This document shows, in pieces, positions 32,792-37,373 of a DNA stretch of 37,373 nucleotides. Origin of the DNA: Rhodobacterales bacterium CG2_30_65_12 (lineage in GTDB: Bacteria; Pseudomonadota; Alphaproteobacteria; Rhodobacterales; Rhodobacteraceae); contig MNZL01000136.1 of assembly GCA_001873585.1 (NCBI GenBank), positions 1 to 37,373 on the forward strand. Reading direction: 5' to 3'. Position 1 is the first letter of the stretch. The number at the start of each line of letters is the position of its first letter. A program made the position numbers and the translations under genes. A model generated the notes under the pieces. That model was not told the DNA's origin, did not search any database, and saw only the letters and a list, made by a program, of their open reading frames with translations.

Positions 32792-32990
32792 CAACTTGCG
32801 CGAGATCGCCAATTACGAATTGCCCTACAGCCGCAAAGCGGAGCTGCGCGAAATAACGTTTGATGGCGGTATGAAGATGCTGCGGCTGATCCTGCGCGAA
32901 GGCCGCCGGATCACTCAGGTGGACCTTGACGCCGACAGCGCCGCCGCGCTCTCGGACGCGATGGGCGATTGGGCAAGGCTGAACTCCTGA
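32784..32990 (+). CDS. Small protein of unknown function (68 aa, DUF6967-like)
   Basis: This 68-residue protein overlaps the preceding gene by 8 bp and shares a base with the cysG start (TGATG), so it is translationally coupled on both sides. The sequence includes IANYELPYSRKAELREITFDGG and MLRLILREGRRITQVDLDADSAAALSDAMGDWA. It looks like a small beta-rich unit ending in a helix. I associate it loosely with the DUF6967 family; no function is known to me. The track lists a longer ORF; ATG 32784 is the likely start. Confidence 0.7.
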   Translation: MSDNLREIANYELPYSRKAELREITFDGGMKMLRLILREGRRITQVDLDADSAAALSDAMGDWARLNS

Positions 32991-34420
32991 TGGATTATCT
33001 CCCGATCTTTCTCGACGTGCGCGGCAAGAAGGTGGTTGTCGATGGCGGCACCACGGTAGCGGCGCGCCGGATCGAGCGCGCGCTGTCTGCCGGCGCGCTG
33101 GTGCATTGCTTCGACCCTGAGCCGGGCGAAGAGGTGCGGGCCTTTCTCGGGCACGAAAACCTCGTTCACCACGAGCGGCTTGCGGTCGAGGCCGATTTCG
33201 AGGGTGCCCTGGTGGTCTGGGGCGCCTCGGAAGAGCCAAAGCGTGATGCCCTGCTCCACGCCGCGGCGAAGAAGCATGGCGCGCTCGCCAACGTGGCGGA
33301 CGAAAAGGATTACTGCGATTTCATCACGCCGAGCGTGGTAGAGCGGGAGCCGCTGACCATCGCCATCACCACCGGCGGCGCGGCCCCCGTGGTGGCCCGT
33401 ATCCTGCGCGCCCGCGTCGAGGCGATGCTGCCCGCCGCCTATGGCCGGCTCGCCAATTTCCTGTCGGGCTATCGCGACCGGATCGCCGGCAAGATCAAGG
33501 GTGGCACCGCGCGCCGGCGGTTTTGGGAAAACATGATCGAGGGCGCGGTGGGCGATGCCTTTCTTGCCGGCGACGAGGCGCTCGCGGCCCGGCTCATCGA
33601 GCAGGATCTTGCGGGCGACGACAACGCCCTGCGCCAAGGCGAGGTCTGGCTCGTCGGCGCCGGGCCGGGCGACCCTGATCTGCTCACGTTCAAGGCGCTG
33701 CGGATGATGCAGCACGCCGACGTGGTGCTCTATGATCGCCTCGTCGGCCCCGGTATTCTCGATCTGGTGCGCCGCGATGCCGAGCGGATCAACGTCGGCA
33801 AGCAGGCCGGCAACCATGTGATGACGCAGGACGAGACAACGGCGCTGATCATCAAGCTCGCCAAGGCGGGCAAGCGAGTGCTGCGGCTCAAGGGGGGTGA
33901 TCCGTTCATCTTCGGCCGCGGCGGCGAAGAGCTGGAAGACGTGGCCGCACATGGCATCCCGGTGATCGTGGTGCCCGGTATCACCGCCGCCGCCGGCTGT
34001 GGCGCTTCCGCCGGCATTCCGCTCACCCACCGCGACCACGCGCAGGCGGTGGCCTTCGTTACCGCCCACGGCAAGGACGGGCTTTTGCCGCACGACTGGG
34101 TGCGCCTTGCGCGGCACGATCAGACCGTCGTGGTTTACATGGGGTTGCGCTTCGTAGCCGAGATCGCGGCGGCGGCGATGGCGCAGGGAGTGCCCGGCGA
34201 AATGCCGATCGCGGTGGTCGATAACGGCACCCGCACCACCCAGCGCGTCGTCGTCGGCACGCTGGCCGACATCGGCGAGAAGGTGCGCACCGCCAAGCTC
34301 AAGGGGCCGGCGCTGATCCTGATCGGCACGGTGGTGACGATGCGCGGCCTGCTTGGGGTCGAGGGCGCAACCGTCGAAGCGGCGCACGAGATGGAGCTGA
34401 TGGCGCGCGAGGGGCTCTAG
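32990..34420 (+). CDS. cysG: CysG siroheme synthase (dehydrogenase/ferrochelatase plus methyltransferase)
   Basis: This bifunctional enzyme turns uroporphyrinogen III into siroheme, the DsrAB cofactor. The N-terminal half (1 to about 210) has an NAD-binding start KVVVDGGTTVAARRIERAL, with Asp where many homologues have Gly, then NVADEKDYCDFITPS. The C-terminal SUMT half has VWLVGAGPGDPDLLTFKAL, VLYDRLV, RLKGGDPFIFGRGGEE, VVPGITAAAGCGASAGIPLTHRD and VVYMGL. The length of 476 fits. The start is ATG 32990, overlapping the previous stop. Placement next to dsr suggests a dedicated siroheme supply. Confidence 0.95.
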   Translation: MDYLPIFLDVRGKKVVVDGGTTVAARRIERALSAGALVHCFDPEPGEEVRAFLGHENLVHHERLAVEADFEGALVVWGASEEPKRDALLHAAAKKHGALANVADEKDYCDFITPSVVEREPLTIAITTGGAAPVVARILRARVEAMLPAAYGRLANFLSGYRDRIAGKIKGGTARRRFWENMIEGAVGDAFLAGDEALAARLIEQDLAGDDNALRQGEVWLVGAGPGDPDLLTFKALRMMQHADVVLYDRLVGPGILDLVRRDAERINVGKQAGNHVMTQDETTALIIKLAKAGKRVLRLKGGDPFIFGRGGEELEDVAAHGIPVIVVPGITAAAGCGASAGIPLTHRDHAQAVAFVTAHGKDGLLPHDWVRLARHDQTVVVYMGLRFVAEIAAAAMAQGVPGEMPIAVVDNGTRTTQRVVVGTLADIGEKVRTAKLKGPALILIGTVVTMRGLLGVEGATVEAAHEMELMAREGL

Positions 34421-34436
34421 CCGCAGCGACACTTTA

Positions 34437-34469
34437 CCGGCGCGCTGCCCAAATCGGGCAGGGCGCCGG
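34437..34469 (+). terminator. Strong hairpin after cysG
   Basis: CCGGCGCGCTGCCC and GGGCAGGGCGCCGG pair over 14 bp with one mismatch around the loop AAATC. It is 16 bp after the cysG stop. No T-run follows, so termination may be Rho-assisted. Confidence 0.55.
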
Positions 34470-34484
34470 AGACGAAAGAAATAT

Positions 34485-34504
34485 ACATTCAAACATCACG
34501 ATAG
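34485..34504 (+). promoter_or_regulatory. Fourth copy of the ATTC-N8-(N)AT element, in a gap with no start codon to serve
   Basis: ACATTCAAACATCACGATAG matches the dsrA and soeA elements at many positions (ATTC-N8-CGAT). It lies between the 3' ends of cysG and alkB, so no downstream gene is evident. It could be chance, a remnant of a lost gene, or the promoter of a short RNA. The rest of 34505-34623 shows no other recognisable feature. Confidence 0.25.
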
Positions 34505-34623
34505 CCGGTATTCCGGAAAAGTGCTTCATTGCTATACGGTGCGTGCTGAAAGGTGTTAACGCCCGGTTTGTGGTTGCGTCTCACCAATCACTTTGGGGCG
34601 AGAAGGCCTTCCCGTCGCGGCGG

Positions 34624-35253
34624 TCAATCCACCACCCGCAGCGTAAGATTGATACGCCCACCACCTTTCAGGAGCGCGGACGAACCATGCCGGATCCGGT
34701 CGATCCCGTGGAAGGCGAGCCGCGCCTCTTCGCGGAGCGCAAGCACGTCGCCCGAGGCAAGCCAGACCGATTGCGTCGGCCCACCGCGCAGTGTGCCGCC
34801 TATGCGAAACAGCCCCTCGTCGCCGAGGCTGATCGAGATTACGGGCTGTGAAAAATCGGCTTCGTCGCGGTCTTGATGAAGCCCCATCTTCGCGCCCGCC
34901 CGGTAAACGTTTACGAGGCAGCAATCCGGCGCTCGGGCATCGGGCGCGACAGCGTGCCACACCGCCAGCACCGGGTCGGGGATCGGCGGCCAAGGCGCGC
35001 CCGAGGGGTGGCGGTCGATATAGCGGTAGCCTTTGGAGCGGTCGGAATACCAGCCGTAGCGCCCCGCGCTCGTCATCCCGACCGACATCGGCTTTCCCCA
35101 GCGCGTTTCGGGCGAAAACAGCGGCGCGGCGGCAACCACACGACGCAGAGCCTCGACCATTTCGGCCTGCGCCGCCGCATCGAAAAACGCCTTCCACACC
35201 GGCGCACCGCCCACCACGAAGTCTGGCGCTCGCGTCTGGCCTTTCGCAATCAT
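34624..35253 (-). CDS. alkB: AlkB-like Fe(II)/2-oxoglutarate-dependent dealkylase
   Basis: This is a nucleic-acid dealkylation repair enzyme of 209 residues. Key residues are visible: [20 protein letters not shown] has the HxD pair, [12 protein letters not shown] the distal histidine, and [12 protein letters not shown] the 2-oxoglutarate arginines. The substrate-lid region has [17 protein letters not shown] and [18 protein letters not shown]. The track ORF extends far upstream through the dnaK promoter; I chose ATG 35253 because homologues begin close to this point, although the ribosome binding site is weak. It is convergent with cysG and divergent from dnaK. Confidence 0.88.
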   Translation of the reverse strand: MIAKGQTRAPDFVVGGAPVWKAFFDAAAQAEMVEALRRVVAAAPLFSPETRWGKPMSVGMTSAGRYGWYSDRSKGYRYIDRHPSGAPWPPIPDPVLAVWHAVAPDARAPDCCLVNVYRAGAKMGLHQDRDEADFSQPVISISLGDEGLFRIGGTLRGGPTQSVWLASGDVLALREEARLAFHGIDRIRHGSSALLKGGGRINLTLRVVD

Positions 35254-35307
35254 TGGCAAAACCCTGAAAACGACTCGGTTTTTTGCATTTGGTGCCCGTT
35301 TGAGCGG

Positions 35308-35336
35308 CTTGCAGCGCAGTTTTGCCCTCCCTATAT
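35308..35336 (+). promoter_or_regulatory. Candidate RpoH (heat-shock) promoter of dnaK
   Basis: CTTG is followed after 17 bases by CCCTATAT, matching the alphaproteobacterial RpoH pattern CTTG-N17-18-CYTATNT. It lies about 110 bp upstream of the dnaK ATG, which suits heat-shock control. Confidence 0.65.
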
Positions 35337-35443
35337 ACGCCCAGACGCCGGAAGGGGATGCCCTACCGGCCAAGAAACCGGGATCGGGCAAGGGTGCTTT
35401 CCAAGGCCCAGGCCCACAACATCGCCAAGAGAGGATTTTGAGC

Positions 35444-37354
35444 ATGGCCAAAGTCATCGGTATCGACCTCGGCACGACGAACTCCTGCGTCGCCATCATG
35501 GACGGCGCGCAGCCGCGTGTGATCGAAAACTCCGAGGGTGCGCGTACCACCCCTTCCATCGTCGCCTTCAAGGATGAAGAGCGGCTCGTCGGTCAACCCG
35601 CCAAGCGGCAGGCCGTGACCAACCCCGACAACACCGTCTTCGCCGTCAAGCGCCTGATCGGTCGCCGCTTCGACGATCCGGCGGTCGAGAAAGACAAGAA
35701 GCTGGTGCCCTATTCGATCGTGAACGGTGGCAACGGCGATGCTTGGGTTGAGGCTGCGGGCCAAAAGTATTCGCCCAGCCAGATCTCGGCCGTCATCCTG
35801 CAGAAGATGAAGGAAACCGCCGAGAGCTACCTTGGCGAAAAAGTGGATCAGGCGGTTATCACCGTGCCTGCCTACTTCAACGACGCCCAGCGCCAGGCAA
35901 CGAAAGACGCTGGCCGGATCGCCGGCCTCGAAGTGCTGCGGATCATCAACGAGCCGACGGCGGCCGCGCTGGCCTATGGCCTCGACAAGAAAGAAACCCG
36001 CACCATCGCCGTATATGACCTCGGCGGCGGCACCTTCGACATCACCATCCTTGAGATCGACGATGGCCTGTTCGAGGTGAAGTCGACCAACGGCGATACG
36101 TTCCTCGGCGGTGAAGATTTCGACATGCGGATCGTGAACTACCTTGCCGAGGACTTCAAAAAGGAAAACAACGTCGACCTGACAAAAGACAAGATGGCGC
36201 TGCAGCGGCTCAAGGAAGCCGCCGAAAAAGCCAAGATCGAGTTGTCGTCGTCGTCGCAAACCGAAATCAACCAGCCGTTCATCTCGATGGGTGCCGACGG
36301 TCAGCCGCTGCACATGGTGATGAAGCTCACCCGCGCGAAGCTGGAAAGCCTTGTCGGCGACCTGATCAAGAACTCGATGAAACCCTGCAAGGCCGCGCTG
36401 AAAGATGCCGGGCTGACGACCGGCGATATCGACGAGGTGATCCTGGTCGGCGGCATGACGCGGATGCCGAAGGTGCTTGAAGAAGTCACCAAGTTCTTCG
36501 GCAAGGAGCCGCACAAGGGCGTCAACCCCGACGAGGTGGTGGCGATGGGTGCCGCGATCCAGGCCGGCGTGCTGCAAGGCGACGTGAAAGACGTGGTGCT
36601 GCTCGACGTGACCCCGCTTTCGCTCGGGATCGAAACGCTGGGCGGCGTGTTTACCCGGCTGATCGACCGCAACACGACCATCCCGACCAAGAAATCCCAG
36701 GTGTTCTCTACCGCCGAAGACAATCAGAACGCGGTGACGATCCGGGTATTCCAGGGTGAGCGCGAGATGGCGGCCGACAACAAGATGCTCGGCCAGTTCA
36801 ATCTCGAAGACATCCCACCAGCGCCGCGCGGCATGCCGCAGATCGAGGTGACGTTCGACATCGACGCCAACGGTATTGTCAGCGTCGAAGCCAAGGACAA
36901 GGGCACCGGCAAGGAGCACCGGATCACGATCCAGGCTTCGGGTGGCCTGTCGGACGCCGATATCGAGAAAATGGTGAAGGACGCCGAAGAAAACGCCGAC
37001 GCCGACAAGCAGCGCCGCGAGCTCGTCGAGGCGCGCAACCAGGCCGAAAGCCTCATCCACTCCACCGAGAAGTCGATGGAAGAGCACGCCAGCAAGGTCG
37101 ACCCGACGACGATCGAAGCGATCGAGCTGGCGATCGCCGCGCTCAAGGACGAGTTGGAGAAAGATGACGCCGGCAAGATCAAGTCGGGCATCCAGAACGT
37201 GACCGACGCCGCGATGAAGCTGGGCGAAGCGATCTACAAGTCCGAGCAGGCGGCGGAGGCCGGCGAACCGGAGGACGAGGGCGCGCCCTCGGGTGTGGAC
37301 GATGACATCGTCGACGCCGATTTCGAAGACCTCGACGACAAAAAGCGGTCGTAA
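35444..37354 (+). CDS. dnaK: Chaperone DnaK (Hsp70)
   Basis: DnaK is an ATP-dependent protein-folding chaperone in the cytoplasm. It starts [21 protein letters not shown] at ATG 35444, preceded by GAGAGGA; the track's earlier start runs back into the promoter. Further signatures are [33 protein letters not shown] and [13 protein letters not shown], then the substrate-binding domain ([14 protein letters not shown]) and an acidic tail ending EDLDDKKRS. The gene is complete at 636 residues, a normal length. dnaJ, often next, would lie outside the window. Confidence 0.98.
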   Translation: MAKVIGIDLGTTNSCVAIMDGAQPRVIENSEGARTTPSIVAFKDEERLVGQPAKRQAVTNPDNTVFAVKRLIGRRFDDPAVEKDKKLVPYSIVNGGNGDAWVEAAGQKYSPSQISAVILQKMKETAESYLGEKVDQAVITVPAYFNDAQRQATKDAGRIAGLEVLRIINEPTAAALAYGLDKKETRTIAVYDLGGGTFDITILEIDDGLFEVKSTNGDTFLGGEDFDMRIVNYLAEDFKKENNVDLTKDKMALQRLKEAAEKAKIELSSSSQTEINQPFISMGADGQPLHMVMKLTRAKLESLVGDLIKNSMKPCKAALKDAGLTTGDIDEVILVGGMTRMPKVLEEVTKFFGKEPHKGVNPDEVVAMGAAIQAGVLQGDVKDVVLLDVTPLSLGIETLGGVFTRLIDRNTTIPTKKSQVFSTAEDNQNAVTIRVFQGEREMAADNKMLGQFNLEDIPPAPRGMPQIEVTFDIDANGIVSVEAKDKGTGKEHRITIQASGGLSDADIEKMVKDAEENADADKQRRELVEARNQAESLIHSTEKSMEEHASKVDPTTIEAIELAIAALKDELEKDDAGKIKSGIQNVTDAAMKLGEAIYKSEQAAEAGEPEDEGAPSGVDDDIVDADFEDLDDKKRS

Positions 37355-37373
37355 GGCCTGGACCGAGCTTGCC

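Noticed and set aside
1-37373. tRNA, rRNA, CRISPR arrays, insertion sequences, integrases
   Set aside because: None seen by reading both strands: no spaced direct repeats, no transposase or integrase motifs, no tRNA-like cloverleaf noticed. A dedicated scan was not possible.

Overview
The window is GC-rich and almost fully coding. It carries a complete oxidative (reverse) dissimilatory sulfite reductase gene set from a sulfur-oxidising bacterium. The flanking genes (galU, a GT14 glycosyltransferase of the DUF5928 type, a long hpf with ptsN, a short HRDC-less rnd, mrp, and dnaK behind an alphaproteobacterial RpoH-type promoter) and a GC-rich intergenic hairpin of a type I associate with Rhodobacteraceae point to a Rhodobacteraceae/Roseobacter-group alphaproteobacterium. 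That taxonomy is inference. The window length would suit a large-insert clone, which cannot be verified here.

Layout, left to right. (1) 1-7110, plus strand: a surface-glycan block with the 3' end of an unidentified gene, galU, three glycosyltransferases (GT4, GT2, GT14) and a sulfotransferase. (2) 7126-9073, minus strand: housekeeping genes rnd, hpf and ptsN. (3) 9239-14834, minus strand: soeA-soeB-soeC-mrp, a cytoplasm-facing molybdoenzyme for sulfite oxidation with an Fe-S carrier gene. (4) 14914-16145: an ArsR-family repressor (minus) divergent from dsrE2-tusA (plus). (5) 16218-31425, minus strand: dsrA-B-E-F-H-C-M-K-L-J-O-P, a TrpD2-like gene, dsrN, then a Tat-exported CpdB-like nucleotidase. 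(6) 31675-34420, plus strand, divergent from dsrA: a TauD/TfdA-like oxygenase, two tiny unknown proteins and siroheme synthase cysG in one tightly overlapping operon. (7) alkB-like (minus) and dnaK (plus). No gene-free stretch exceeds 300 bp.

How it fits together (family knowledge applied to this gene set). TusA and DsrE2 feed persulfide sulfur to DsrEFH, which loads DsrC. DsrAB, served by DsrL, oxidises the bound sulfur to sulfite. DsrMKJOP returns electrons from DsrC to the quinone pool. SoeABC oxidises sulfite to sulfate. CysG makes siroheme and DsrN amidates it for DsrAB. Mrp may supply Fe-S clusters. dsrEFH, dsrL and two-cysteine DsrC, with no dsrD, indicate the oxidative direction. sox, aprAB/sat, rhd, dsrR and dsrS are not in the window.

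Most notable observations: a recurring ATTC-N8-(N)AT element upstream of dsrA, soeA and arsR/dsrE2 that resembles the operator of persulfide-sensing ArsR repressors; a terminator-like hairpin with a possible mini-ORF in the dsrA leader; a DsrJ without any non-heme cysteine; a TrpD2-like gene coupled to dsrN; and the oxygenase/small-protein/cysG operon facing dsrA.
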